NCBI GenBank assembly: GCA_001464895.1 | Contig: LNEE01000059.1 | Coordinates: forward strand, 42,084-106,083 | DNA: 64,000 bases | Source: Betaproteobacteria bacterium Ga0077532 | GTDB taxonomy: Bacteria > Pseudomonadota > Gammaproteobacteria > Burkholderiales > Ga0077523 | Direction of reading: 5' to 3' | Translations under genes and position numbers: made by a program | Shown: piece after piece, positions 45,837 through 53,907 of the stretch | How positions within the stretch are numbered: the stretch's first letter is position 1 | How the letters are laid out: each line of letters begins with the position of its first letter | Notes under the pieces: model-generated | Told to the model about the DNA's origin: nothing | The model's input: only the letters and a program-made list of their open reading frames with translations | Databases searched by the model: none

Positions 45837-46320
45837 CTTCCCAGACACCCACCTGCGCCTGACAGGCGAGGCCGCGGGTGGTGCGACTTCCGGTGCGGAC
45901 CGTGAACGGTCGGCACGGCAGGCCGTTGGCGACGGCGTCATCCCCGATCGAGATCGACACCTGTCGCTTCCCCTCGGACCAGCGCACGGTGCGCCCGTGG
46001 CGCGACAGTTCCAGTGCATGCGCTGCACACGCCCGGTCGGCATCGTCGAGGTCGACTCCCGCAAGAACGGCCACCGGACTCTGCCCCGGTGTCGCCGAGC
46101 GCGGATCCGCCAGGGCCTTGCCCACGGCTTCCCTGCTGCAACGGCCGCGAGTGATGCCGAAGTCGTCTGCCCATTCCACCCCCGTGTAGCCCATGAACGG
46201 CCCCGAGGTGCGGGCGTGGAGGACCCCCGCGGGAAGGACGGTCATGAGCAGTACGGGAAGCATCGGGAGACAGCGGCGGAAGGCGGCGAAACAGGCGTCC
46301 ATGCATCTCTCCGGAGTCAT
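45811..46320 (-). CDS. Exported protein with surface-antigen-like C-terminal motif
   Basis: A 169-residue protein with an N-terminal hydrophobic segment (LPMLPVLLMTVLPAGVLHA) that serves as signal peptide or anchor. The C-terminus, LPCRPFTVRTGSRTTRGLACQAQVGVWEV, has the paired-cysteine, strand-rich pattern seen at the end of 17-kDa surface-antigen/glycine-zipper proteins. The glycine zipper itself is absent. Function unknown. Its stop lies within the last 26 bases of msrA on the opposite strand. ATG 46320 is the only convincing start. Confidence 0.6.
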   Translation of the reverse strand: MTPERCMDACFAAFRRCLPMLPVLLMTVLPAGVLHARTSGPFMGYTGVEWADDFGITRGRCSREAVGKALADPRSATPGQSPVAVLAGVDLDDADRACAAHALELSRHGRTVRWSEGKRQVSISIGDDAVANGLPCRPFTVRTGSRTTRGLACQAQVGVWEVTKPTAGK

Positions 46321-46424
46321 GCAGCGATGCGTCGAAGATTAGCACCACCACATCGATCCGGCCGCCTTCGCGGAGGTCTTTGCGATCCGGCGCTTTCATA
46401 GAGGGAAAACGGCGTGGAAAGCCC

Positions 46425-46453
46425 TTGTCATGCGCAGACGAATTGTGCATTCT
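46425..46453 (+). promoter_or_regulatory. Possible sigma-70 promoter of the SWIB gene
   Basis: TTGTCA (46425-46430), a 17-base spacer and CATTCT (46448-46453) give the right geometry with an imperfect -10 box, about 80 bases before the start codon. Suggestive only. Confidence 0.3.
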
Positions 46454-46534
46454 CGCAGCCGCGCTAGCGCTCCCGTTGCGGGGCCGCTCCCTCGCCGCGT
46501 CACCATCGCATTCACACAGATTGGAGGCATAACA

Positions 46535-46972
46535 ATGGCCGTAGCCAAGAAACCCGCTGCCAAGAAGCCCGCCGTGAAGAAGGCGGCTCCAGCCAAGAAG
46601 GCTGCCCCGGCAGCCAAGAAGGCCGCTGCTCCGGCGAAGAAGGCAGCTCCGGCAGCCAAGAAGCCCGCTGCTCCGGCAGCCAAGAAAGCCGCTCCGGCAG
46701 CCAAGAAGCCCGCTGCGAAGCGCACGCCGAATGCTGCGTTCATGAAGCCCATGACCCCGAGCGCTGTGCTCGCGGCTGTGATCGGCGACAAGGGCATGCC
46801 CCGTACGGAAGTGACCAAGAAGATCTGGGAGTACATCAAGAAGAACAATCTCCAGGATGCCAAGAACAAGCGGATGATCAACGCCGACGACAAGCTGAAG
46901 GCCGTGTTCGGCGGCAAGAAGCAGGTGTCGATGTTCGAGATGACGAAGCTCGTGAGCGCGCATCTGAGCTGA
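46535..46972 (+). CDS. SWIB-domain protein with histone H1-like lysine/alanine-rich tail
   Basis: The 145-residue protein has an N-terminal tail (about 1-63) built from repeated AAKKA/PAKK units, very basic and low in complexity, like histone H1 tails. A SWIB/MDM2-type domain (about 65-143; KPMTPSAVLAAVIG, VTKKIWEYIKKNNLQDAKNKRMI, VSMFEMTKLVSAHL) follows. It is probably an abundant nucleoid-associated DNA-binding protein. GGAGG ribosome site at 46522-46526. It is followed by tandem repeats and a strong terminator, so it is monocistronic. Confidence 0.92.
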   Translation: MAVAKKPAAKKPAVKKAAPAKKAAPAAKKAAAPAKKAAPAAKKPAAPAAKKAAPAAKKPAAKRTPNAAFMKPMTPSAVLAAVIGDKGMPRTEVTKKIWEYIKKNNLQDAKNKRMINADDKLKAVFGGKKQVSMFEMTKLVSAHLS

Positions 46973-46986
46973 TCGGTGGCACGCTC

Positions 46987-47072
46987 CACCCGGCCTGCTG
47001 GGTGGAGGTGTGAAGAAGGCACCCGGCCTGCTGGGTGGAGGTGTGAAGAAGGCACCCGGCTTGCTGGGGGCT
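46987..47072 (+). repeat. 33-bp tandem repeats with internal hairpins
   Basis: A 33-bp unit beginning CACCCGGCCTGCTGGGTGGA starts at 46987 and 47020 with near-identity, and a degenerate third copy starts at 47053. Each full unit can fold through CACCC/GGGTG arms. The array fills the space between the SWIB stop and its terminator. It could be translated in one frame as repeated KAPGLLGGGVK, but no start context supports a gene. Confidence 0.85.
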
Positions 47073-47077
47073 GTACG

Positions 47078-47113
47078 AAAAAAACCGGAGGCGTTCCGCC
47101 CCCGGTTTTTTTT
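47078..47113 (+). terminator. Bidirectional intrinsic terminator between SWIB gene and fbp
   Basis: A GC-rich stem (CCGGAGGCG at 47085-47093 with CGCCCCCGG, one mismatch) is flanked by seven A on the left and eight T on the right. It can therefore stop transcription from both the SWIB gene and the leftward fbp gene. Confidence 0.88.
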
Positions 47114-47181
47114 CGTCTGCGTTCCGGCAGTGTCGCCGACGAAACGCCGGCTGGCCCTCCCTGGGCCTGCGCGGCGCTGGC

Positions 47182-48180
47182 TCAGCGGTGGTAGGACGTC
47201 ACCCGCTCGACCTCACTCTTGGAGCCCAGGAACACGGCCACGCGCTGGTGCAGTTGCTCAGGCTGGATGTCCAGGATGCGCTGGGTGCCATCGGTGGATG
47301 CACCGCCCGCCTGTTCCACGATCATCGACATCGGATTCGCCTCGTACATGAGGCGGAGCTTCCCGGGCTTGTCGGGTTCGCGCGCATCGCGCGGGTACAT
47401 GAAGATGCCGCCGCGGGTCATGATGCGATGGACGTCCGCCACCATCGAGGCGACCCATCGCATGTTGAAGTCCTTGCCGCGCGGGCCGGTCTTGCCGGCG
47501 AGCAGTTCGTCGACGTAGCGCTTCACCGGCGGTTCCCAGTGGCGCATGTTCGACGCGTTGATGGAGAACTCCCGCGTCTCCTCGGGGATGCGCATGTCGC
47601 GCTGCGTCAGCACGAAGCTGCCGACCTCGCGATCGAGCGTGAAGCAGCTCACGCCATTGCCAAGGGTCAGCACGAGCAGGGTGGTCGGGCCGTAGACGGC
47701 GTATCCGGCGCAGACCTGCTTGGCGCCCGCCTGCAGGAAGTGGTGCTCCTCGACGGCACCGATGTTCTCCGGGCAGTTCAGCACCGAGAAGATCGTCCCG
47801 ACCGAGACGTTGACATCGATGTTCGACGAGCCGTCGAGCGGGTCGAACAGGAGCAGGTATTCACCCTTCGGATAGCGGTGCGGGATGATGTACGGATGAT
47901 CCATCTCTTCCGAGGCCATGGCTGCGAGGTGGCCACCCCACTCGTTGGTCTCGAGCAGGATCTCGTTGGAGATCACGTCGAGTTTCTTCTGCACCTCGCC
48001 CTGGATGTTCTCGGTGGTCGCCGACCCCAGCATCCCGGTGATGCCGCCCTTGCCGATGGCAATGCTGATCGCCTTGCAGGCGCGGGCGACGACCTCGACG
48101 AGCAGCCGCAGATCGCCCTGGATGACGCCCTTGTGGCGTTGTTCCTCGATGAGGAACTGGGTGAGTGTGATTTTTCGCAT
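47182..48180 (-). CDS. fbp: Fructose-1,6-bisphosphatase class I
   Basis: Fbp makes fructose-6-phosphate in gluconeogenesis. The 332-residue sequence has the metal-binding [13 protein letters not shown] (about 115), the N-terminal [11 protein letters not shown], the substrate segment [12 protein letters not shown] (about 259) and the C-terminal [16 protein letters not shown]. Together with zwf/edd/eda it marks a carbon metabolism based on the Entner-Doudoroff route and gluconeogenesis. ATG 48180 matches the family start; 15 further upstream codons are rejected. Confidence 0.96.
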   Translation of the reverse strand: MRKITLTQFLIEEQRHKGVIQGDLRLLVEVVARACKAISIAIGKGGITGMLGSATTENIQGEVQKKLDVISNEILLETNEWGGHLAAMASEEMDHPYIIPHRYPKGEYLLLFDPLDGSSNIDVNVSVGTIFSVLNCPENIGAVEEHHFLQAGAKQVCAGYAVYGPTTLLVLTLGNGVSCFTLDREVGSFVLTQRDMRIPEETREFSINASNMRHWEPPVKRYVDELLAGKTGPRGKDFNMRWVASMVADVHRIMTRGGIFMYPRDAREPDKPGKLRLMYEANPMSMIVEQAGGASTDGTQRILDIQPEQLHQRVAVFLGSKSEVERVTSYHR

Positions 48181-48309
48181 GGCTTTCAATGGATGAAATG
48201 GGTGCGGGACCCCGCGGATTTCCACGGGGAGTCTATCGCGCCGCAGGGCGGCAGAGCCTCTGCCCGCGCTGGAGGCTCGTGGGGATTCACGATGGCGAGG
48301 TGCCGGACA

Positions 48310-49059
48310 TCAAAGCGGCGCTGCCAGCGCCGTCAGCTCCGCCTGGAAGCGTGATCGGATTTCGAGAAGATGGGTCGTGGCTGCTGCAATCGCCTCGGGC
48401 TCGGGCTCGTGAACCCAGATTCCATGGGGCCGCACCGATTCCACAGCCACGTACAGGAAGCGCGGCCTGCGGCCGATGAGTCGCGTGACCCCGTCGACGT
48501 AGTGGGCCGCCTGCAGGTCGTAGCCGAAGCGCCGTCGCGACTTCAAGAAATGGTTCGGGCGAATGTCGGACGCCGTCTTCAACTCCACGATCACGTCGTC
48601 GCACAGACAGTCGGGGCGCGCCTTCCAGCGCCCGCCGGCGGCGTCGGTCCAGTAGCAGGAGATCTCGCGTTCGCCGCGCTCCAGCCATTCGCGAAGCGGC
48701 AGCCGTTCGTAGCCGAGGACGGCGGCGCGCATGGTGGCGAGCGCTTTGCAGGAGGCGGCCGACAGCCACGTGCGTTGCTCCGACGCCGGCGTGCCGTCGG
48801 GAGATGGTGGGAGAGGGGCGTCGCCGGTGACGAAGTCCTCGTCGAATCGCTCCGGCTCGAGCAGCATCGCGTGTAGGGCGTCGCCCAGGGTGGCCTCCTT
48901 CGGTACGACCGAGGTCCGCATGGCGAGCTCGGGCGACTGACCCGTCCGGGCGAACCGGCGAAGTGCCGAACTGGAGACGTAGTCTGCGCAGTCGAGGTAT
49001 GCGGCGAGAGACTCGCGGCGCGTGAAGCATACGGCCTCGGAACTGGCATCTGTTTGCAT
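48310..49059 (-). CDS. PD-(D/E)XK nuclease-like protein (RecE/DUF3799 type)
   Basis: The 249-residue protein resembles phage RecE-type exonucleases: an N-terminal SSSALRRFARTG segment, GDALHAMLLEPERFDEDFV (about 58), and the catalytic core RWKARPDCLCDDVIVELKTASD (about 145) giving the D...ExK-like pattern ELKT. FGYDLQAAHYVDG follows. Such genes normally lie in prophages beside a RecT-like annealing protein. Here neighbours are fbp and a TPR gene, with no phage genes, so it is probably a domesticated or stranded nuclease. Confidence 0.8.
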   Translation of the reverse strand: MQTDASSEAVCFTRRESLAAYLDCADYVSSSALRRFARTGQSPELAMRTSVVPKEATLGDALHAMLLEPERFDEDFVTGDAPLPPSPDGTPASEQRTWLSAASCKALATMRAAVLGYERLPLREWLERGEREISCYWTDAAGGRWKARPDCLCDDVIVELKTASDIRPNHFLKSRRRFGYDLQAAHYVDGVTRLIGRRPRFLYVAVESVRPHGIWVHEPEPEAIAAATTHLLEIRSRFQAELTALAAPL

Positions 49060-49136
49060 CCCCGGAGCCTACCACGGGCGCCCCTGCGCGCCGCGTCCGG
49101 CGCCCTGTTCGGGTGCGTGCTCCGGACGAGTCCGCC

Positions 49137-49667
49137 TCACTGCAGTTCGAGCAGGCGGTGTTGCGCCTCGCCGAGGTGCGGGTGGAAGCGCAGCGCGGTC
49201 TCGAAGGCGAAGGCTGCGGCCGCGCGGTCGCCCTTCGAGAGCAGGATCTCCGCCACGGCGCAGATGGCGCCGAAGTGCCGCGGCTCCAGTTCGAGGACAT
49301 GGTGAAGGGCGTCCAGCGACTCGTCGTCGCGTTCCTGCAGGTAGTAGAGCGTCGCCCGCTTGTGCCAGGCCTCGCAGTAGTCGGGCGCGCTCCTCAGCAG
49401 GCGTGACAGCCGCGTTTCGGCGATGTCGTGACAGTGTGTGGCGATCTCGGTGGAGGCGCGATCGAGATGGCGGGCGGCGCGATGATGCGGGTGATACATC
49501 CAGAGGTCCCAGATGCGGGCTTCCGTGGCCGAGGCGACGTCGACGTCGTCGCAGGCCGCCAGCTGATGGAACAGCGCGTCGAGCGCACCGGGCATCACGG
49601 GAGCGGGGCGCCTGCGATGGGCGGACGCCACCAGTTCCAGGGTCGAACTGCAATGCGATTCGGTCAT
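49137..49667 (-). CDS. TPR-repeat protein
   Basis: A 176-residue protein without signal peptide. The C-terminal half contains three TPR-like helical pairs (CEAWHKRATLYYLQERDDESLDALHHVLELEP, FGAICAVAEILLSKGDRAAAAFAFETALRFHP). The N-terminal part holds a histidine-rich WDLWMYHPHHRAARHLDRA stretch. Cytosolic scaffold by inference; partner unknown. Start ATG 49667 preferred over 49721 because of a GGAAGAGG ribosome-like site. It diverges from the TonB-C gene. Confidence 0.72.
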   Translation of the reverse strand: MTESHCSSTLELVASAHRRRPAPVMPGALDALFHQLAACDDVDVASATEARIWDLWMYHPHHRAARHLDRASTEIATHCHDIAETRLSRLLRSAPDYCEAWHKRATLYYLQERDDESLDALHHVLELEPRHFGAICAVAEILLSKGDRAAAAFAFETALRFHPHLGEAQHRLLELQ

Positions 49668-49853
49668 GGCGGACCTCTTCCGGGAGAGTCGGAAAGCTGC
49701 GCTTCTTCCAGCAGATTGCAAGCCAGGTCACCCGGTGAGCGATGGCGTGGGCGTTCCCGCACGTTTGGGTTACGCTCACCCGCGGTCGAGATTCCTCCAG
49801 AACAATGCGCACATGAAGCGCAGGCAGGTCCCGGCCGCGGCAAGGAGACCGCG

Positions 49854-50279
49854 ATGACCAGATGCGTCCAGGCGTCCGTCCTCGGATTGGCGCTCGCGGC
49901 ACACGCCGGGTGGGTGGCGGCCGCAGGATCGGGATTGCTGTCCCCCCACATGCCCCAGTTGCTCAGTCTCGAGCAGCAGAAGCGGTTGGAGGTCGGTGGC
50001 TACGCCGAGGCGGTCCGCGCACGCATCGTGCGGGATCAGCGATACCCCGGCGAAGCGCTGATCAATGCCTGGGAAGGCACCACCGAGGTGATCCTGGTGA
50101 TCGGCCCCGACGGTCAGGTGAAGAGTGCCCGAGTCGAGGCATCCAGCGGACACGTGGTCCTGGACGCCGAAGCGGTCACCAAGGCACGTGCGGTCACCGA
50201 CCTGCCTCCGCCACCACGCTTCTTGCGCGGGCGGGAGTTCAAGGTGGCGGTGCCGATCATCTTCCGTCTGGAGCGCTAG
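49854..50279 (+). CDS. Exported TonB C-terminal-domain protein
   Basis: A 141-residue protein with a signal peptide (VLGLALAAHAGWVAAA, about residues 8-24) and a TonB-C-like domain (about 60-138: YPGEALINAWEGTTEVILVIGPDGQVKSARVEASSG, then AVPIIFRL). It lacks the transmembrane anchor and proline-rich stalk of true TonB, so an energy-coupling role is doubtful; stand-alone TonB-C proteins of unknown role are common. CAAGGAG ribosome site upstream. Confidence 0.8.
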   Translation: MTRCVQASVLGLALAAHAGWVAAAGSGLLSPHMPQLLSLEQQKRLEVGGYAEAVRARIVRDQRYPGEALINAWEGTTEVILVIGPDGQVKSARVEASSGHVVLDAEAVTKARAVTDLPPPPRFLRGREFKVAVPIIFRLER

Positions 50280-50295
50280 CTCCCCGGGGCGCCGG

Positions 50296-50790
50296 TCAGC
50301 GCCGGCCTGCGAACGTGTCTCCGAAGCGGTTCGCAAACCACCGATCGACGCTCAGTCTTCCGGCGCCCTGGAACACCAGCGGCACGAACATCACCAGATA
50401 GATGAGCGGAAGCTTCCACCCGTTGTCGCAGACGTTGTAGCCGTTGCCTGCGTGGACGGCCGCCCAAGCGACGATCGTGAGGATCACGAGGCTCGCGCTG
50501 ACGAATCGGGTGGCGAGGCCGGCCACCAGCAGGAGCGCCCCGCCGACCTCGAACCAGGTCGCCATCTGCCAGCTGATCTCCGTCGGGAGCACCGAGAACG
50601 GGAAGGGGAACTGGTCCGCGATGTCGTTGAACCAGTTGTTGCCCCGCAGCTTCTCGAGACCGGCTTCCCCGAACTCCCAGGCGAGCAACAGCCGCAGCAA
50701 CAGGCCCGGCAGCCAGCTGCCCACGTTGTCGGCGACCCCCAGTCCACGGAAGAGCCAGGCGAGGGGTGTGGCGAGGGCATTCTGTTGCAT
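50296..50790 (-). CDS. DoxX-family membrane protein
   Basis: The 164-residue protein has four hydrophobic segments and DoxX-like features: LLLRLLLAWEFGEAGLEKLRG (about 28), WFNDIADQFPFPFSVLP, FEVGGALLLVAGLATRFVS (about 85) and a conserved C-terminal LPLIYLVMFVPLVFQGAGRLSVD. DoxX proteins are often linked to redox stress. Convergent with the TonB-C gene (16-base gap). The upstream stretch to 50887 is short. Confidence 0.88.
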   Translation of the reverse strand: MQQNALATPLAWLFRGLGVADNVGSWLPGLLLRLLLAWEFGEAGLEKLRGNNWFNDIADQFPFPFSVLPTEISWQMATWFEVGGALLLVAGLATRFVSASLVILTIVAWAAVHAGNGYNVCDNGWKLPLIYLVMFVPLVFQGAGRLSVDRWFANRFGDTFAGRR

Positions 50791-50887
50791 GGAGTTTCTC
50801 CCGTTCTTGGCGTGTCGGCATGTTGGCGCAGGGTGCGCCGAGCAGATCTACGTCCATGGCCGCGGGAGTGGATTCAGACGACAGGCG

Positions 50888-50920
50888 AAAAAAAACCCCG
50901 GGGTGTCGCCACCGCGGGGT
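50888..50920 (-). terminator. Intrinsic terminator after the 42-residue membrane protein gene
   Basis: On the minus strand ACCCCG (50920-50915) pairs with CGGGGT (50900-50895) and is followed by eight T (50895-50888). It lies 22 bases after the small gene and upstream of doxX, separating the two units. Confidence 0.82.
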
Positions 50921-50941
50921 CTCGGGCCGGACGGGCGGGAA

Positions 50942-51070
50942 TCAGCGCGCGCCCTGCGCCTTCCAGCGCTCTGCGTTGATGCGTTCCTGTTCCTTCGAGA
51001 AGGACAAGACCCAGAACAGGCAACCGAGCACGACGACCAGAGGCGCGCCGATCAGGATGAGACCAGTCAT
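50942..51070 (-). CDS. Small single-pass membrane protein, 42 residues
   Basis: A short open frame from ATG 51070 to TGA encodes MTGLILIGAPLVVVLGCLFW followed by VLSFSKEQERINAERWKAQGAR. This is one hydrophobic helix (about residues 3-23) and a charged cytosolic amphipathic tail. A GGAG sequence lies about 11 bases upstream, and a strong intrinsic terminator follows 22 bases after the stop. These support a real gene although no family is recognised. It is flanked by doxX and a cupin gene on the same strand. Confidence 0.6.
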   Translation of the reverse strand: MTGLILIGAPLVVVLGCLFWVLSFSKEQERINAERWKAQGAR

Positions 51071-51247
51071 TTCAGGGAACTCCAAAAAATGTGGTGATGC
51101 GTCTGCAAGAGGCCCCGGGGCATTTCTCGCGGATCAACCCATCCGCGTCGAAGACATCCTCGCAGGTAGCGATGCCCAAGAGCCGCGCAGGGAAGCCGTA
51201 GGAGGTTAGCACAGGGCAGGCCAGAAATGCCCGCGCGCAACGGCAGG

Positions 51248-51640
51248 TCAGGCCTCGGGCATCGGTATGGTCCGGAAGTCGGCTGGGAGCACGATCTCGA
51301 TCAACTCCAGGTCGTCCGAGTGGCCCAGTTCCGTGTGCGGGATGGCAGGTGTCTGATGAACGCAACTCCCCGCCTTCAGCGTCACCTCACCGACCCCTTC
51401 GTAGTGAAAGCGTATCCAGCCCTTCAGCACGTACACCATCTGGAACTCGACGTCGTGCCGATGGCGCTCCGGTTGCGCCGGCGTGCCGGGAACCGCCCGG
51501 ATCACGTGCGCGACGACCTTGCCGCCGGTCGCGGCCCGGATGCCCAGGTCCCGGTACTCGAAGAACGGTCGCAGGCCGTCCTTCCGGAAATCGTCGGGAC
51601 CGGCATGGCTGACGGAGAACTGCATCGGCGTCGCTGTCAT
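51248..51640 (-). CDS. Small cupin-domain protein
   Basis: A 130-residue single cupin barrel with metal-ligand histidines in PERHRHDVEFQMVYVLKGWIRFHYEG (about 57-82) and GSCVHQTPAIPHTELGHSDDLELIEI (about 92-117). Such proteins may be dioxygenases, isomerases or binding proteins; no substrate can be inferred. ATG 51640 has an AAGGAG ribosome site. Divergent from plsY; the 177-base interval to the small membrane protein gene shows nothing notable. Confidence 0.85.
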   Translation of the reverse strand: MTATPMQFSVSHAGPDDFRKDGLRPFFEYRDLGIRAATGGKVVAHVIRAVPGTPAQPERHRHDVEFQMVYVLKGWIRFHYEGVGEVTLKAGSCVHQTPAIPHTELGHSDDLELIEIVLPADFRTIPMPEA

Positions 51641-51746
51641 CGCTTCTTCTCCTTGGGGCAGACGGGACCATCCTTCGCGGGGCAAAGCTCGTGGGGTAGG
51701 TGGTGTCCGCGATCTCTGCTCAGGGCGCGGATTGTAAGATGGCGCC

Positions 51747-52346
51747 ATGAATCTCATCCTTCTCATCGCGGCCGGGTACCTCGTCGGATCGCTCTCGTTC
51801 GCCGTCATCGTCAGCCGTGCCATGGGATTGCCCGATCCGCACTCGTATGGATCGGGCAATCCAGGGGCAACCAACGTCCTGCGCACCGGCAAGAAGCTGG
51901 CGGCTGTCCTGACGCTGGTCGGCGATGCCCTCAAGGGATTGGTCGTCGTCCTCGTCGCACGGAGTCTTGCCTCCAAGGCGGGATTCGGCCCGGGCGACAT
52001 TGCGCTCGGCGGGCTCGCAGCTTTCCTGGGGCATCTGTACCCGGTCTTCTTCGGATTCCGTGGCGGCAAGGGGGTGGCCACGGCGGCTGGCGTGCTCTTC
52101 GGGCTCGCTGCGTCGCTCGGGGCGATCGTCCTGGCGGTCTGGATCGCCGTCTTCGCGATCACCCGGGTGTCGTCCCTCGGGGCGCTCGCGGCGGCCATCG
52201 CGGCGCCCATCGCGACGGCGGCGCTCATCGGGCACGATCTCGTGATCGGCGCCGTGGTCGTGATGGCCGCTCTGCTGATCTGGCGCCATCGGGAGAACAT
52301 CCGGCGCCTACGCTCCGGCCAAGAGAAAAGAATCGGAGCGAAGTAG
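51747..52346 (+). CDS. plsY: Acyl-phosphate glycerol-3-phosphate acyltransferase
   Basis: PlsY transfers the acyl group from acyl-phosphate to glycerol-3-phosphate in the inner membrane at the start of phospholipid synthesis. The 199-residue protein has five hydrophobic segments and the three conserved motifs: GSGNPGATNVLRTG (about 36), GHLYPVFFGFRGGKGVAT (about 98) and the third loop near RHRENIRRLRSG. It converges on tsaD with 9 bases between stops. Confidence 0.95.
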   Translation: MNLILLIAAGYLVGSLSFAVIVSRAMGLPDPHSYGSGNPGATNVLRTGKKLAAVLTLVGDALKGLVVVLVARSLASKAGFGPGDIALGGLAAFLGHLYPVFFGFRGGKGVATAAGVLFGLAASLGAIVLAVWIAVFAITRVSSLGALAAAIAAPIATAALIGHDLVIGAVVVMAALLIWRHRENIRRLRSGQEKRIGAK

Positions 52347-52355
52347 GTACGGACA

Positions 52356-53369
52356 TCAAGCGGCTGGCAGGACGCTCCCGAGATCCCATCGCGGTCTGAC
52401 GCCGAAGGCGCCGGCGGGCGTTGCAAGGGCGAGGCGCATGGCGCCCGCGAAGGCGATCATCGCGCCGTTGTCAGTGCAGAACGCGAGGTCGGGGTAGTAG
52501 ACCTGGATGCCTTTCGCCGCGGCGCCGGTCGTGAGGCTGGCCCGCAACTGCACGTTGGCGCCGACCCCCCCAGCGACCACCAGGCGGGTCGCGCCGGTCT
52601 GGGCGGCCGCGGCGAGCGACTTGGTCACCAGGACCTCCACGACGGCCGCCTGGAACTCGGCGGCAAGGTCTGCGCGCGAGGCGTCGTCCAGTGGTGCCTG
52701 GCGGGATGCCGTGAGCACGGCGGTCTTGAGACCGCTGAAGCTGAAATCGAGGTCCCCGGAGGCGATCTTCGGACGCGGCAGGCGGAAGCGTCCGGGCGTA
52801 CCCGTGGCGGCCAATCGGGAAAGTGCCGGCCCGCCGGGATAGCCCAGGCCCAGCAGCTTGGCGGTCTTGTCGAACGCTTCTCCCGCGGCGTCATCCACTG
52901 TCTCGCCGAGCAGTGTGTAGCGCCCGACCCCTGCCACGTGCATGAGCTGTGTGTGCCCGCCCGATACGAGCAGGGCCACGAATGGGAACTCAGGCGGTGG
53001 GTCCGCGAGGAGCGGCGACAGGAGGTGCCCCTCCAGATGGTGGATGCCGATCACGGGCACATCCAGGGCCATGCCCAGCCCGTGGGCGAAGGCGGTGCCG
53101 ACGAGCAAGGCACCCGCAAGTCCGGGTCCTTCCGTGAAAGCGATGGCATCGATGTCGGTGCGCTTCATCTGGGCGCGGGCCAGTACCTCGACGAGCAGTG
53201 GCGTGATGCGCCGGACGTGGTCGCGGGAGGCGAGTTCGGGGACGACGCCACCATAGTCGGTATGCAGGTCGACCTGGGAGTGAAGGGCGTGCGATAGGAG
53301 CCCGCGCGATGTGCAGTACAGGGCGAGGCCTGTCTCATCGCACGACGACTCGATGCCGAGGACGATCAA
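52356..53369 (-). CDS. tsaD: tRNA N6-threonylcarbamoyladenosine transferase subunit
   Basis: TsaD completes t6A modification at position 37 of ANN-decoding tRNAs. The 337-residue protein has [16 protein letters not shown] (residue 3), the metal-binding GIHHLEGHL (about 110), VSGGHTQL, and the ASKH-fold [11 protein letters not shown]. The likely start is TTG 53369 directly before IVLGIESS; no ATG/GTG lies at the conserved position. It is divergent from rpsU, the usual tsaD/rpsU arrangement. Confidence 0.94.
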   Translation of the reverse strand: MIVLGIESSCDETGLALYCTSRGLLSHALHSQVDLHTDYGGVVPELASRDHVRRITPLLVEVLARAQMKRTDIDAIAFTEGPGLAGALLVGTAFAHGLGMALDVPVIGIHHLEGHLLSPLLADPPPEFPFVALLVSGGHTQLMHVAGVGRYTLLGETVDDAAGEAFDKTAKLLGLGYPGGPALSRLAATGTPGRFRLPRPKIASGDLDFSFSGLKTAVLTASRQAPLDDASRADLAAEFQAAVVEVLVTKSLAAAAQTGATRLVVAGGVGANVQLRASLTTGAAAKGIQVYYPDLAFCTDNGAMIAFAGAMRLALATPAGAFGVRPRWDLGSVLPAA

Positions 53370-53391
53370 TTGGGGAAGTTCCGTGAAAGGG

Positions 53392-53420
53392 TTCAAACGC
53401 TGCGGGAATCCTGTTATCCT
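53392..53420 (+). promoter_or_regulatory. Possible sigma-70 promoter for rpsU operon
   Basis: TTCAAA (53392-53397), 17-base spacer, TATCCT (53415-53420), in the divergent tsaD-rpsU interval. Boxes are imperfect but geometry is correct. Confidence 0.4.
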
Positions 53421-53618
53421 CGCCGCCCTCGTTTCGCCCCGCAGAAGAAGAGCCGATTCAGAGCCGTCCCGGGGGGAATCCGAGAGCAGGGATGGATGGG
53501 CCACTCGGGATGTGCCAGGACGTACGACGATCAACGCGACGACGATCAACGCGACCAACAAGCACTCCTAGCGGACCGCCCACGGACCCACAGGATTCGA
53601 AAGGACTCAGAGGACTAC

Positions 53619-53831
53619 ATGCCGACCGTACGCGTCAAGGAAAACGAGCCGTTTGAAGTGGCGCTTCGCCGCTTCAAGCGCACCGTGGAGAAAACCGGCC
53701 TGCTCACAGAGCTGCGGGCGCGGGAATTCTATGAAAAGCCCACCGCGGAGCGCAAACGCAAGCTCGCCGCTGCCGTGAAGCGCCATCACAAGCGCCTGCG
53801 CAGCCAGCTGCTTCCGCCGAAGCTGTACTGA
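53619..53831 (+). CDS. rpsU: 30S ribosomal protein S21
   Basis: A 70-residue, highly basic ribosomal protein beginning [25 protein letters not shown], with the family's [27 protein letters not shown]21 is needed for initiation complex formation. It heads the macromolecular synthesis cluster rpsU-yqeY-dnaG-rpoD and is followed by a terminator that would reduce read-through into dnaG and rpoD. Confidence 0.98.
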   Translation: MPTVRVKENEPFEVALRRFKRTVEKTGLLTELRAREFYEKPTAERKRKLAAAVKRHHKRLRSQLLPPKLY

Positions 53832-53857
53832 TCGCGCAAAGTTCGGCAGTCCGACGA

Positions 53858-53894
53858 CCCCGCGCGCACCGAAAGGCCGCGGGGTTTTCGCTTT
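53858..53894 (+). terminator. Intrinsic terminator between rpsU and yqeY
   Basis: CCCCGC (53858-53863) pairs with GCGGGG (53879-53884), followed by TTTTCGCTTTT. As in other macromolecular-synthesis operons it would allow high rpsU expression with partial read-through. Confidence 0.8.
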
Positions 53895-53907
53895 TCTGGA
53901 GCAGGCC

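Noticed and set aside
46987..47072. CRISPR-like array
   Set aside because: The 33-bp units are directly tandem without spacers and lie in a gene 3' UTR.
47010..47351. Open frame encoding KAPGLLGGGVK repeats
   Set aside because: It crosses a strong terminator and runs antisense into fbp, with no ribosome site; more likely non-coding repeats.
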